Below the pieces are notes generated by a model, which ran no database searches, was not told the origin of the DNA, and saw only the letters and a program-made list of their open reading frames with translations. A program made the position numbers and the translations under genes. This document shows, in pieces, positions 7,791 to 16,080 of a stretch of 34,694 nucleotides of DNA. Position 1 is the first letter of the stretch. Every line of letters starts with the position of its first letter. Source of the stretch: Paracoccus versutus (lineage in GTDB: Bacteria > Pseudomonadota > Alphaproteobacteria > Rhodobacterales > Rhodobacteraceae); contig NZ_JRKO01000053.1 of NCBI RefSeq assembly GCF_000763885.1, positions 1-34,694 on the forward strand. The letters are read 5' to 3'.

Positions 7791-8995
7791 CGAACCGGCA
7801 GCCGCTGATGCTGGCCGTGGTGGCCCTGGTCGGGCTGGCGCTGCGGCCCTTCCTGACCGGGGTCGGCCCGCTGGCGGCGCCGATCTCGGCCGAGACCGGC
7901 CTGACCATGCAGGGCCTCTCGGCGCTGACGCTGCTGCCGATCCTGCTGATGGGGGCGGGCGCCTTCCTGGGGCCGGCGATCCAGGCGCGGCTGGGTGCGA
8001 AACGCGCCGCCGTGCTGGCGCTGCTGGTGCTGGGCCTGGGCTCGGGCCTGCGGCTGGGGGCGCATTCGGCGCTGGACATGCTGGGCTCGGCCGTGCTGCT
8101 GGGCGCGGGCGCGGCGGTGGTTCAGGCGGTGTTCCCGACCATCATCAAGCGCGAATTCCCGCGCGGCATCAACCTGGCCATGGGGCTTTACGCCGCGATG
8201 ATGATGGGCGGCGGCGCCTTTGGCGCACAGGCCGCCCCGCTGATCGCCGCCTGGTCGGGCAGCTGGCGGCTGGCGCTTGGCTGGCTGGCGCTGCCCGCCG
8301 CGCTGACCGCGCTGCTGGTGGCGCTGGCCCTGCCGCCCGAGGCGCGCGCCCCGCAGGGCAGCCGGCAGGGGTTGTGGCACTGGCTGCGCCTGCCGCGGGT
8401 CTGGCTGCTGATGGCCTGTTTCGGGCTGATCAACGGCGGCTATTCCTCGTCCGTCGCCTGGCTTGCGCCTGCGTTCCAGGATCTGGGCTGGTCGGCGGGC
8501 GCCAGCGGCGGGCTGCTGGCGGTGCTGGCGGTGGGTCAGGCGGTCTCGGCGCTGGCAACGCCGGTCCTGGCCAGTCGCGGCAGCGACCGGCGGCCCTGGC
8601 TGGGGATCTGCCTGGCCATGCAGGCGCTCGGCTTCGCCATGCTGGTCCTGCACCCCGAGGCCGCGCCCTATCCCATTGCCTTCCTGCTGGGCGCCGGGCT
8701 TGGCGGCTGCTTTTCGCTGATGATGATCGTGGCGCTGGACCACCTGCCCGATCCCGCCCAGGCCGGGGCGCTGGCGGCGCTGATGCAGGGCGGAGGCTTC
8801 CTGCTGGCCGCGATCCCGCCCTGGATCCTGGCGCTGCTGCACGACCTGACCGGCAGCTTCACCCTCGGCTGGGCGCTGCATCTGGCCGCCGTGCTTGCGG
8901 TCTGCGCGCTGGCGCTGCGCCTGTCGCCGGCCAGCTACCGCGGCGCCCTGCACCGGCCCGGCCCGCAGCGCAGCGGCGGCGCGCCGGCCGAGTGA
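7787..8995 (+). CDS. CynX/NimT-like MFS transporter
   Basis: A 402-residue inner-membrane protein of the major facilitator superfamily with about 12 hydrophobic segments. Features such as LRPFLTGVGPLAAPISAETGL near the N-terminus, FPTIIKREFPR in the first half and the AQAGALAALMQGGGFLLAA segment near the end are typical of the CynX/NimT (cyanate/nitroimidazole) branch. The start is taken as GTG 7787, which overlaps the deaminase stop in a GTGA; ATG 7808 is an alternative seven codons in. The coupling suggests it brings in or expels a substrate or product of the deaminase, possibly a nucleobase-like compound. Substrate unknown. Confidence 0.82.
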   Translation: MTNRQPLMLAVVALVGLALRPFLTGVGPLAAPISAETGLTMQGLSALTLLPILLMGAGAFLGPAIQARLGAKRAAVLALLVLGLGSGLRLGAHSALDMLGSAVLLGAGAAVVQAVFPTIIKREFPRGINLAMGLYAAMMMGGGAFGAQAAPLIAAWSGSWRLALGWLALPAALTALLVALALPPEARAPQGSRQGLWHWLRLPRVWLLMACFGLINGGYSSSVAWLAPAFQDLGWSAGASGGLLAVLAVGQAVSALATPVLASRGSDRRPWLGICLAMQALGFAMLVLHPEAAPYPIAFLLGAGLGGCFSLMMIVALDHLPDPAQAGALAALMQGGGFLLAAIPPWILALLHDLTGSFTLGWALHLAAVLAVCALALRLSPASYRGALHRPGPQRSGGAPAE

Positions 8996-9024
8996 ACGAT
9001 TTTCGACAAGGAGGAGGAGAAACC

Positions 9025-9450
9025 ATGCTGACCATCACCCGACTGGACCAGGCCGATGCCCGCCTGCTGATCGCCGGCGCCGAGGCCCATGCCCGCGAGA
9101 TCGGCGTGCCCATGTGCATCGCCGTCGCCGACGAAAGCGGCCAGCTTTTGGCCTTTTGCCGCATGGACGGCGGCAAGGTCACGTCGGCGACCATCGCCAT
9201 CGACAAGGCCTTCACCGCCGCCGCCGCGCGCAAGGCCACGCATGAATACGGTGCCGCCAGCCAGCCGGGCGCCCCGGCCTGGGGCATCTCCTCGGCCATC
9301 GGCGGGCGGCTGATGGTGGTGGGCGGCGGCCTGCCGGTCGATCACGACGGCCAGACCGTCGGCGGCATCGGCGTATCCTCGGGAACGCCCGCGCAGGACC
9401 AGGCGGTGGCGCAGGCCGGCATCGACCATTGGCGGGCGCATCGCGCCTGA
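9025..9450 (+). CDS. HbpS/GlcG-like (DUF336) heme- or cofactor-binding protein
   Basis: A 141-residue protein of the GlcG/HbpS family: an early MCIAVADESGQLLAFCRMDG strand-turn region, AIDKAFTAAAARKAT helix, GGLPVDHDGQTVGGIGVSSG and a C-terminal helix with QDQAVAQAGI. Family members bind heme or small ligands and often sit beside catabolic operons. A strong ribosome-binding site AAGGAGGAGGA precedes the ATG. It lies 29 bases after the MFS transporter and probably ends that transcription unit. No signal peptide is visible, so it is likely cytoplasmic. Its biochemical role is unknown. Confidence 0.8.
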   Translation: MLTITRLDQADARLLIAGAEAHAREIGVPMCIAVADESGQLLAFCRMDGGKVTSATIAIDKAFTAAAARKATHEYGAASQPGAPAWGISSAIGGRLMVVGGGLPVDHDGQTVGGIGVSSGTPAQDQAVAQAGIDHWRAHRA

Positions 9451-9475
9451 CCGCACCCCTTCCGGCCGGTTGCAC

Positions 9476-9504
9476 TTGCGCCCGGCCCCGCAAAAGGCTA
9501 GCAG
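9476..9504 (+). promoter_or_regulatory. Possible promoter of the Hsp70-like gene
   Basis: TTGCGC (9476-9481) and TAGCAG (9499-9504), separated by 17 bases, lie 28 bases before the Hsp70-like ATG. The match to a housekeeping sigma consensus is partial. The gene may instead be read through from the cluster before it. Confidence 0.25.
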
Positions 9505-9532
9505 CGCGGGCTTTGCGGACAGGGGCACGGGG

Positions 9533-10771
9533 ATGCTGGACGACAGGCTTGCCATCGATTTCGGAACCTCGAACTCGGCCGCCGCGATCCTGCACGACGG
9601 CCGGCCCCGGCGCATCGCCATCGAGCCGGGGGCCGAGACCCTGCCGACCGCCGTCTTCTTCCCGGCGCAGGGCGGTGCCATGCGCATCGGCGCGGCGGCG
9701 GCCGAGGCGCTGATCCAGGGCGCCGAGGGCCGCTACATGCGGGCGCTGAAAAGCGTGCTCGGGACGGCGCTTTTCCACGAATCGCGGCTGATCGCCGGAA
9801 AGCGCCGCACGCTTTGCGACATCGTCGCCGCCTTCCTCGCCACCCTGCGCGAGCGGGCCGAGGCGGCGGCGGGCCGGCGCTTTCGCCGCGCGCTTTCCGG
9901 CCGGCCGGTGCATTTCCATTCGAACGACCCCGCCCGCGACGCCCAGGCCGAGGCGGACCTGCGCGGCTGCTACCTGGCGGCCGGCTTCGACGAGGTCGCC
10001 TTCCTGCCCGAACCCGAGGCGGCGGCGCTGGCCAGCCACGGCCTGGGCCGCGCGGGCGAGATCGGGCTGATCGTCGACATCGGCGGCGGCACCTCGGATT
10101 TCTCGGTCTTTCGCAGCAGCGGCGCGGGGGTGCAGATCCTCGCCAATCACGGCATCCGGCTGGGCGGCACGGATTTCGACCAGCAGGTCTCGCTCTGCCA
10201 TGCCATGCCGGCCCTGGGCCACGGCGGGCAGCTGCGCCGCGCCATGGGGCCGGGGCTGCTGCCGGTGCCGAATGCGATCTATGTCGACCTGGCGACCTGG
10301 GCCAGGATCCCCTTTCTCTACGTGCCCGAGACGCGGCGCATGGCCGCCGGGATGGCCCGCATGGCGGTGGACCGCAAGGCGATGGACCGCCTCGTCGCGG
10401 TGCTGGACGAGGAACTGGGCCATGAGCTGGCCTTTGCCGTCGAGCGCGGCAAGATCGCCGCCAATGCCGGCGAGGGCGCGCGCATCGCCATGGGCTTCGT
10501 CGAGCCGGGGCTGGCGCCGGAAATCTCGCCCGCCTCGCTGGAGGCGGCGCTGTCGGATTGCCGCAGGGATCTCGCGCAAGCCGCGGCCGAAACGCTGCGG
10601 CTGGCCGGCATCGCGCCCGGACAGGTGGGCAGCGTGATCCTGGTCGGCGGCTCCAGCCTGATGGGCTTCGTCGCCGCCGAGGCGCTGCGGCTTTGCCCCG
10701 GCGCGCAGCTGCGGCGCGCGGGGGCGTTCACCGCGGTGGTGGACGGGCTGGCGCTGGCGACGGCGGCCTAG
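9533..10771 (+). CDS. Short Hsp70-family ATPase (YegD-like)
   Basis: A 412-residue protein with the actin/Hsp70 nucleotide-binding fold: phosphate-1 motif DFGTSNS (residues 9-15), phosphate-2 motif VDIGGGTSDF near residue 180, and an adenosine-binding VGGSSL near residue 370. It ends after the nucleotide-binding domain, so the peptide-binding domain of DnaK is absent. The length and motifs match the YegD group of E. coli. The ATG at 9533 directly precedes the first strand. Its stop codon overlaps, on the opposite strand, the stop of the DEAD-box helicase (shared 10768-10771). It may act as a specialised ATPase; clients are unknown. Confidence 0.85.
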   Translation: MLDDRLAIDFGTSNSAAAILHDGRPRRIAIEPGAETLPTAVFFPAQGGAMRIGAAAAEALIQGAEGRYMRALKSVLGTALFHESRLIAGKRRTLCDIVAAFLATLRERAEAAAGRRFRRALSGRPVHFHSNDPARDAQAEADLRGCYLAAGFDEVAFLPEPEAAALASHGLGRAGEIGLIVDIGGGTSDFSVFRSSGAGVQILANHGIRLGGTDFDQQVSLCHAMPALGHGGQLRRAMGPGLLPVPNAIYVDLATWARIPFLYVPETRRMAAGMARMAVDRKAMDRLVAVLDEELGHELAFAVERGKIAANAGEGARIAMGFVEPGLAPEISPASLEAALSDCRRDLAQAAAETLRLAGIAPGQVGSVILVGGSSLMGFVAAEALRLCPGAQLRRAGAFTAVVDGLALATAA

Positions 10772-12870
10772 CGCTTGCCGGGCTTCGGCCCGGCGCGAAA
10801 GGGCCTGTCGCCGCCCTTGCCCGACCCGCCGGCCGCAGGCTTGTGCGACTTGAAGCCGGCGGCGCGCCGGGGACGCGCCTCGGCGCCGTCGCCACGCGCG
10901 GGACGGTCGTGGCGCGCCGCGCCGCCATGCGTCTTGAAGCCCGCCGATTTCCCCTCCGCACGCGGAGCGGTTTTCGGCGCGGCCTTGTGCGCCTGCTTCT
11001 TCTCGGCGCTCCAGCGGGCCTTGCGCGGGGCTTCAGCAGCCGCTTCCGGCGCGGCGTCGCGGTCGGGCACGGCACGGGGGGCGGGCTTTACCTGCTCCGG
11101 GTCGAGCAGCGCCGGACGCCGGGCCGGCTTGGGCTTCGGCTCGGACCTGGGCCCATCTTCGGACCACGCGGGGCGCGCCGCGGACTGGCCGCGATGCGGC
11201 TTCCTGTCCCGCAGGGGCGCGTCGGATGTTTCTCCGTTCTCCAAATACCCATGCCGGCCGGGCCGCCTGTCGCGCACGGGGCCGGTCTCGAAAACCGGCT
11301 CGCCCTCGATCCGGCGCATGGCCAGGCCCGGCTCCAGTTCCACCCGCTCGCCGAAATTCGGCGCGGCGGGCGCGGCGATCTGCACGAAGGTCTGGTCGGT
11401 CTTGACCCGGATCGCGCCGATCGCGTCGCGGGTGATGCCGCCCGCCTCGCAGATCTTGGGCAGAAGCCAGCGCGCCTCGGCCCGGCCGGAATGGCCGACC
11501 GAAAGCAGGAACCAGACCGCCGGCCCGAACTCGCCCCGCTCACGCGGCGCGGCAGGCGCGGGGGCCACGTTTTCCGACAGCTCCTCGGGCGCCGGGCGCC
11601 CCTCGCGCCACAGCCGCACGAAGGCCGATGCGACACGCTCGGCACCGAAACGGTCGAGCAGCGCCGCGGCCAGTCCCGCCTCGTCGCCCGGCGCCTCGGC
11701 CAGGGCGGGGTGGTCCAGCATGCGGGCGTCGTCGCGGGCCTGCACCTCGTCGGCCGAAGGGGCCTTGCCCCATTCCGCGACCAGCTTGGCGCGCTGGAGC
11801 AGGCGCTGCGCCCGCTTGTATTCCGCCGCCGGCACGATCAGCACCGAAGTGCCCTTGGCCCCGGCCCGGCCGGTGCGGCCGGAACGGTGCAGCAGCGTGT
11901 CGGGATTGGTCGGCAGGTCGGCATGGATCACCAGCTCCAGCCCCGGCAGGTCGATGCCGCGCGCCGCCACGTCGGTGGCGATGCAGACCCGCGCCCGGCC
12001 GTCGCGCAGCGCTTGCAGGGCGTGGCTGCGTTCCTGCTGGGACAGCTCGCCCGACAGCGCCACCACCTTGAAGCCGCGATTGCCCATGCGCGCCAGCAGG
12101 TGGTTCACGTTGGCGCGAGTCTTGCAGAAGATGATCGCCCGGCTGGCCTCGTAGAAGCGCAGGGTGTTGAAGATGGCATGCTCGCGGTCGCGGGTCGTCA
12201 CCGACAGGGCGCGATAGTCGATGTCGCCGTGCTGGCGCGCCTCGCCCAGGGCCTGGATGCGCAGCGCGTCGCGCTGGAAGTCGCGGGCCAGCGCCTCGAT
12301 GGCCGGGGGCACGGTGGCCGAGAACATCAGCGTGCGCCGTTCCTCGGGCGCGCTGCCCAGGATGAACTCCAGATCCTCGCGGAAACCCAGGTCCAGCATC
12401 TCGTCCGCCTCGTCCAGCACGCAGGCGCGCAGGGCGGTCAGGTCCAGCGAGCCGCGCTCGATATGGTCGCGCAAGCGGCCGGGGGTGCCGACGACGATAT
12501 GGGCGCCGCGCTCCAGCGCCCGGCGCTCGGTGCGATAGTCCATGCCGCCGACGCAGGTGGCGATGCGCGCGCCGGCCTGTTCGTAAAGCCAGCCCAGCTC
12601 GCGCGCCACCTGCAAGGCCAGCTCGCGCGTGGGCGCGATGGCCAGCGCCAGCGGTTGCTCTGCGTCGGGCAGGGTGTCGCCCGCAAGGATGTCGCCGGCC
12701 ATGGCCAGGCCGAAGGCCACGGTCTTGCCCGAGCCGGTCTGGGCCGAGACCAGCACGTCGCGACCCCGCGCCTCGGGCGCGAGCGCCGCTTCCTGCACCG
12801 AGGTCAGGCTGGCATAGCCCTTGGCCGCCAGCGCCGCGGCCAAGGGCGCGGCAATATCATGTTCGTTCAT
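10768..12870 (-). CDS. DEAD-box RNA helicase with DbpA-type RNA-binding domain and long basic tail
   Basis: A 700-residue ATP-dependent RNA helicase. Motifs visible are AQTGSGKT (43-50), PTREL (80-84), DEAD (153-156), SAT (184-186), and HRSGRTGRAG (328-337). A DbpA/CsdA-type RNA-binding domain follows at about 450-500 (FGPAVWFLLSVG...ITRDAIGAIRV). The last 170-200 residues are a low-complexity tail rich in Lys, Arg, Pro and Ala, ending in PKPGKR. The family unwinds RNA in ribosome assembly or mRNA decay. The chosen start MNEHDIAAPL fits the core, with GAAGAAG immediately before it. An in-frame ATG at 12903 would add 11 residues. The tail contains a segment (about 540-548) encoded by a sequence that is intergenic elsewhere in the window. 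Confidence 0.9.
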   Translation of the reverse strand: MNEHDIAAPLAAALAAKGYASLTSVQEAALAPEARGRDVLVSAQTGSGKTVAFGLAMAGDILAGDTLPDAEQPLALAIAPTRELALQVARELGWLYEQAGARIATCVGGMDYRTERRALERGAHIVVGTPGRLRDHIERGSLDLTALRACVLDEADEMLDLGFREDLEFILGSAPEERRTLMFSATVPPAIEALARDFQRDALRIQALGEARQHGDIDYRALSVTTRDREHAIFNTLRFYEASRAIIFCKTRANVNHLLARMGNRGFKVVALSGELSQQERSHALQALRDGRARVCIATDVAARGIDLPGLELVIHADLPTNPDTLLHRSGRTGRAGAKGTSVLIVPAAEYKRAQRLLQRAKLVAEWGKAPSADEVQARDDARMLDHPALAEAPGDEAGLAAALLDRFGAERVASAFVRLWREGRPAPEELSENVAPAPAAPRERGEFGPAVWFLLSVGHSGRAEARWLLPKICEAGGITRDAIGAIRVKTDQTFVQIAAPAAPNFGERVELEPGLAMRRIEGEPVFETGPVRDRRPGRHGYLENGETSDAPLRDRKPHRGQSAARPAWSEDGPRSEPKPKPARRPALLDPEQVKPAPRAVPDRDAAPEAAAEAPRKARWSAEKKQAHKAAPKTAPRAEGKSAGFKTHGGAARHDRPARGDGAEARPRRAAGFKSHKPAAGGSGKGGDRPFRAGPKPGKR
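11230..11253 (-). repeat. TATTTGG...GAA element, copy 2, inside the helicase gene
   Basis: On the minus strand this 24-base stretch reads CATGGGTATTTGG then AGAACGGAGAA. It equals the intergenic copy at 4894-4917 except at two positions. It encodes part of the low-complexity tail of the helicase (HGYLENGE), so an intergenic element seems to have been absorbed into the coding region. Confidence 0.6.
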
Positions 12871-12882
12871 CTTCTTCGCCAG

Positions 12883-12927
12883 AAAGGGGATGCGGGAACG
12901 CATCCGGTGAAAGGCACCATCCCCTTT
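12883..12927 (-). promoter_or_regulatory. Alternative hairpins in the leader of the RNA helicase mRNA
   Basis: Just upstream of the helicase start, a 10-base inverted repeat (12883-12892 with 12918-12927, arm AAAGGGGATG) encloses part of a second perfect 6-base-pair hairpin (12889-12894 with 12899-12904, four-base loop). The two share bases 12889-12892, so only one can form at a time. This is suggestive of a leader that responds to RNA structure, perhaps autoregulation by the helicase or a temperature effect. The regulatory role is inference. Confidence 0.4.
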
Positions 12928-13015
12928 GCGGCCGGGCCCTCCCATGGCCCGCCGGCCCGGAATGCGGAGCCAAGCCGCCCGCCTATCCTGTCCCGGCCCG
13001 CAAGTCAAAGCGAAA

Positions 13016-13576
13016 CTAGGGCCGCATCAGCTGATCCTCGGTCCAGCCGAGCCGCGCCATGTCCTCGGCCCGCGCCGCCGCATCGTCGCCGACGATGAAT
13101 TCGTCCAGCTGCGGCGGGACCACGCCGGCCTGCGACAGCAGGCCATGCACCTGCCCGCGATGATGGGTCTGGTGCTGGAACAGATGCGACAGCAGGTCGT
13201 CGCGGCGGTCGTGCTGCATGCGCGAGCCGCGATCCACCGGCACGATTTCCGCCAGGGCCTCGGGCGTCAGCGCCGCGACCAGCGCCAGCAGGCGGTCGTC
13301 CTCGCGCGCCTGCCATTCGGCCAGCCGCGCAAGGTCCGGGCAGTCCCCCGCCTCGGCCAGCGCGGCCTCGTCCAGCGGCCGGCCCGCCAGCGCATCGATA
13401 TAGAAGCGGTCGACCAGCAGGACATGGTTCAGCGTGGCGCGGATCGAGCCGAAGAAGGACGGGCGCGGCGCCTCGTATCCGCCGGGCGGCAGGGCGGCGC
13501 AGGCGCGATGCAGCCGGGCATTGGCCAGCCGGTTCATCTGCGCCAGCTTGCGCAGCATGCGCAGCATCTCGGTCAT
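13016..13576 (-). CDS. DinB-family protein
   Basis: A 186-residue four-helix-bundle protein of the DinB/YfiT-like superfamily. The putative metal-binding histidines lie in TLNHVLLVDRF near residue 50 and in HQTHHRGQVH near residue 137, the family's usual triad. Members bind a divalent metal and act as thiol-dependent transferases or have unknown functions. The start at 13576 is supported by GGAGG about seven bases upstream. The gene lies 145 bases upstream of the helicase on the same strand and may be co-transcribed with it. No substrate can be deduced. Confidence 0.85.
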   Translation of the reverse strand: MTEMLRMLRKLAQMNRLANARLHRACAALPPGGYEAPRPSFFGSIRATLNHVLLVDRFYIDALAGRPLDEAALAEAGDCPDLARLAEWQAREDDRLLALVAALTPEALAEIVPVDRGSRMQHDRRDDLLSHLFQHQTHHRGQVHGLLSQAGVVPPQLDEFIVGDDAAARAEDMARLGWTEDQLMRP

Positions 13577-13627
13577 CGGGCACCTCCGGTCGCGATGATG
13601 CCGTGCGGCCCCCGCCGGGTCGAGCCC

Positions 13628-14530
13628 TCAGCGCGCCGGCCCGGCCGGATCGTGGCCCAGGCTGCGGCGGATCTCGGCCAGGAACAGCTGCAGCGCCGGC
13701 ACCGGGTCGCGGTGGTGATAGACGATATAGACCTCGGAAACCGGCGGGTCGGGCCGGATCGGCAGGAAGGTCAGCGGCCCCGCCGTCAGCCTGGCGATGC
13801 CCGCCGGCACGATGCTGACCCCGAAGCCCGCCACGATCAGGCTGGGGACCGACTGCGCGTCCACCACCTGCTGCGAGACCCGCGGCCGATAGCCCGAGGC
13901 GACGATGCAGGCCATGACATAGGCCGCGAAATCGGAACTGTCGGGGCGCAGCACGACATGCTGGTCCTCGCGCAGGTCGTCGATCGAGACGCAGGTGCGC
14001 CCGGCCAGCCGGTGGTCGCTGCGCACCAGCGCCACCATCTCTTCGCGCCAGCCGTATTCATAGGCCAGCTCCTCGTCGCGCGGCACCGAGCGGTTGAAGC
14101 TGACGTCGGTGCGCCGGCTCAGCACCTCGGTCAGCTGCGCGGCCGGGGTCTGTTCGTGGACGCGCAGGGTGATTCGCGGGTGCAGCCGGGCGAAATGCGC
14201 CAGCAACTCGGCCAGGCCGCCGCGCAGGATCGAGCCGGTTGCCCCGATTTCCAGCAATCCGTCCTGGCCCTGCTGGATTTCACGGATCTCCTGCAGGCTG
14301 CGTTCATACTGGTCCAGCATGTTGCGCGCCCTGGGCAGGAACAGCGCGCCCGCCCGCGTCAGCGCCACCTTGCGGCTGGTGCGGCTGATGAGTTCGGCGC
14401 CGACCTCGCGCTCAAGTGTCTGGATTTGCGTGCTCAGCGGCGGCTGCGACATGTTCAGCCGCCGGGCGGCGCGGGTGAAGTTCAGCTCTTCGGCCAGGAC
14501 GACGAAGCAGCGAAGCTGGCGCATTCTCAT
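13628..14530 (-). CDS. LysR-family regulator divergent from dctA
   Basis: A 300-residue LysR regulator with the helix-turn-helix at residues 1-60 (FTRAARRLNMSQPPLSTQIQ) and an effector domain with IGATGSILRGG and VVDAQSVPSLIVAGFGVSIVPAG. The overall pattern resembles the BenM/CatM/CbbR branch. It is transcribed away from the dctA gene with a 166-base intergenic region, the classical arrangement for a regulator of its neighbour. It may respond to C4 dicarboxylates or aromatic-derived acids; this is inference, since rhizobial dctA is usually controlled by DctBD instead. ATG at 14530 or 14524 are both possible. Confidence 0.85.
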   Translation of the reverse strand: MRMRQLRCFVVLAEELNFTRAARRLNMSQPPLSTQIQTLEREVGAELISRTSRKVALTRAGALFLPRARNMLDQYERSLQEIREIQQGQDGLLEIGATGSILRGGLAELLAHFARLHPRITLRVHEQTPAAQLTEVLSRRTDVSFNRSVPRDEELAYEYGWREEMVALVRSDHRLAGRTCVSIDDLREDQHVVLRPDSSDFAAYVMACIVASGYRPRVSQQVVDAQSVPSLIVAGFGVSIVPAGIARLTAGPLTFLPIRPDPPVSEVYIVYHHRDPVPALQLFLAEIRRSLGHDPAGPAR

Positions 14531-14621
14531 ATCGTCACCCTATGGATTAACGGTAAATCGATATTAGACACGGATGTGCCCTTGGCCAACACTCTTCGGC
14601 ATGAGGGGACCGGCCGCGGCC

Positions 14622-14657
14622 ATGCGCCCGATGCGCGAGGAGATGCATCGGGCGCAT
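14622..14657 (+). promoter_or_regulatory. Long perfect inverted repeat in the dctA leader
   Basis: A perfect 13-base inverted repeat (14622-14634 with 14645-14657, arm ATGCGCCCGATGC) with a 10-base loop ends 39 bases before the dctA start. It could be an operator or an RNA hairpin acting as attenuator or stability element. No U-tract follows (GCGGCCCCCCTTCC), so simple termination is unlikely. Confidence 0.5.
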
Positions 14658-14696
14658 CGCGGCCCCCCTTCCGTCACAGGGAGGAACAGAAAACAT

Positions 14697-16016
14697 ATGC
14701 CGAATTGGTCCAGGTCCTTGTTTGGACAGGTTTGCGTGGCGCTGGTGCTGGGGATCGTCGCCGGCTTCTTCGCGCCCGAATTCGCCGCCAAGATGAAGCC
14801 GCTGGGAGACGGGTTCATCAAGCTCATCAAGATGCTGATCCCCGTCATCGTGTTCTGCGTCGTCGTGCATGGCATCGCCGGCGCGGGCGACCTGAAAAAG
14901 GTCGGCAAGGTCGGCGTCCGCGCCATCGTCTATTTCGAGATCATCACCACCATCGCCCTGGCCCTGGGCATCGCGGTCGCCTATCTGTTCGGCCCCGGCC
15001 ACGGCATGAACATCGACGTGAGCCAGCTCGACGCCTCGGCGTTGTCGGCCTATGTGGACCGCGCGCATGAAGTCAGCAGCGGCGGCACCGTCGAGTTCCT
15101 GATGAAGCTGATCCCGACCACGATGATCAGCGGCTTCGCCCAGGGCGACATCCTGCAGGTTCTGCTGGTCGCGATCCTGTTCGGCTGCGCCCTGTCGCTG
15201 GTGGGCGAGCGCGGCAAGCCGCTTTTGCACATGATCGAGCTGACCGGGGACGTCACCTTCAAGATCATGTATTTCATCGTCCGGCTGGCGCCCCTGGGCG
15301 TGTTCGGCGCCATCGCCTTCACCGTCGGGCAATACGGCATCGGCTCGCTGGCGCAGCTGGGCTACCTGGTCGGGCTGTTCTATGTCACCATCGCCATCTT
15401 CGTCTTCGTGATCCTGGGCTTCGTGCTGCGGCTGGCGGGCTTCAGCATCTTCAAGCTGCTGCGCTACCTGCGCACCGAGGTCGGCATCGTCGCCGGCACC
15501 GCCAGCAGCGACGCCGTGCTGCCGCAGACCATGCGCAAGCTGGAACACCTGGGCATCAAGGACTCGACCGTGGGTCTGGTGGTGCCGACGGGCTATTCCT
15601 TCAACCTCGACGCCTTCTCGATCTACCTGACGCTGGCGGCGGTCTTCATCGCCCAGGCCACCAACACGCCGCTGTCCACCACCGACCTTCTGGCCATCCT
15701 GGGCGTGGCGCTGGTGACGTCCAAGGGCGCGCATGGGGTGCCGGGCTCGGCCATCGTGATCCTGGCCGCGACGCTGGCCGCGATCCCGGCCATCCCCGCC
15801 ATCGGGCTGGTGCTGGTGCTGTCGGTCGACTGGTTCATGGGCATCGCCCGCGCCTTGGGGAACTACCTGGGCAATTGCGTCGCCACCGTGGTCGTCGCCT
15901 CGTGGGTGGGGGACATCGACCGCGACCGCGCCCGCCGCATCCTCGAGGGCGAGGACGTGCCGACGCTGGACGTGCTGGACGAGGACGCGCCGATGTCGCA
16001 GCCCCAGCATGGCTGA
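14697..16016 (+). CDS. dctA: C4-dicarboxylate:cation symporter DctA
   Basis: A 439-residue inner-membrane symporter of the DAACS family that takes up succinate, fumarate and malate with cations. Diagnostic features are the N-terminal SLFGQVCVALVLGI segment, IKMLIPVIVFCVVVHGIA, the serine-containing TASSDAVLPQTM loop, GYSFNLDAFSIY, and the SKGAHGVPGSA motif. The start ATG has GGGAGGAA upstream. The open frame continues in phase to 14574, but that extension would cover the inverted repeat and lacks family resemblance. A LysR gene is divergent. The final 35 residues are acidic and polar, as usual for the family. Confidence 0.92.
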   Translation: MPNWSRSLFGQVCVALVLGIVAGFFAPEFAAKMKPLGDGFIKLIKMLIPVIVFCVVVHGIAGAGDLKKVGKVGVRAIVYFEIITTIALALGIAVAYLFGPGHGMNIDVSQLDASALSAYVDRAHEVSSGGTVEFLMKLIPTTMISGFAQGDILQVLLVAILFGCALSLVGERGKPLLHMIELTGDVTFKIMYFIVRLAPLGVFGAIAFTVGQYGIGSLAQLGYLVGLFYVTIAIFVFVILGFVLRLAGFSIFKLLRYLRTEVGIVAGTASSDAVLPQTMRKLEHLGIKDSTVGLVVPTGYSFNLDAFSIYLTLAAVFIAQATNTPLSTTDLLAILGVALVTSKGAHGVPGSAIVILAATLAAIPAIPAIGLVLVLSVDWFMGIARALGNYLGNCVATVVVASWVGDIDRDRARRILEGEDVPTLDVLDEDAPMSQPQHG

Positions 16017-16080
16017 CGAAGTCGCCTCGCGGGGCTGAACGGGGCCCGCGCGACCGGCCCCGCCAGCCTCCGAGAAGACG

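Noticed and set aside
14574..14696. N-terminal extension of DctA from an in-frame ATG at 14574
   Set aside because: The extension resembles nothing in the family, covers the inverted repeat, and a good ribosome-binding site precedes the ATG at 14697.
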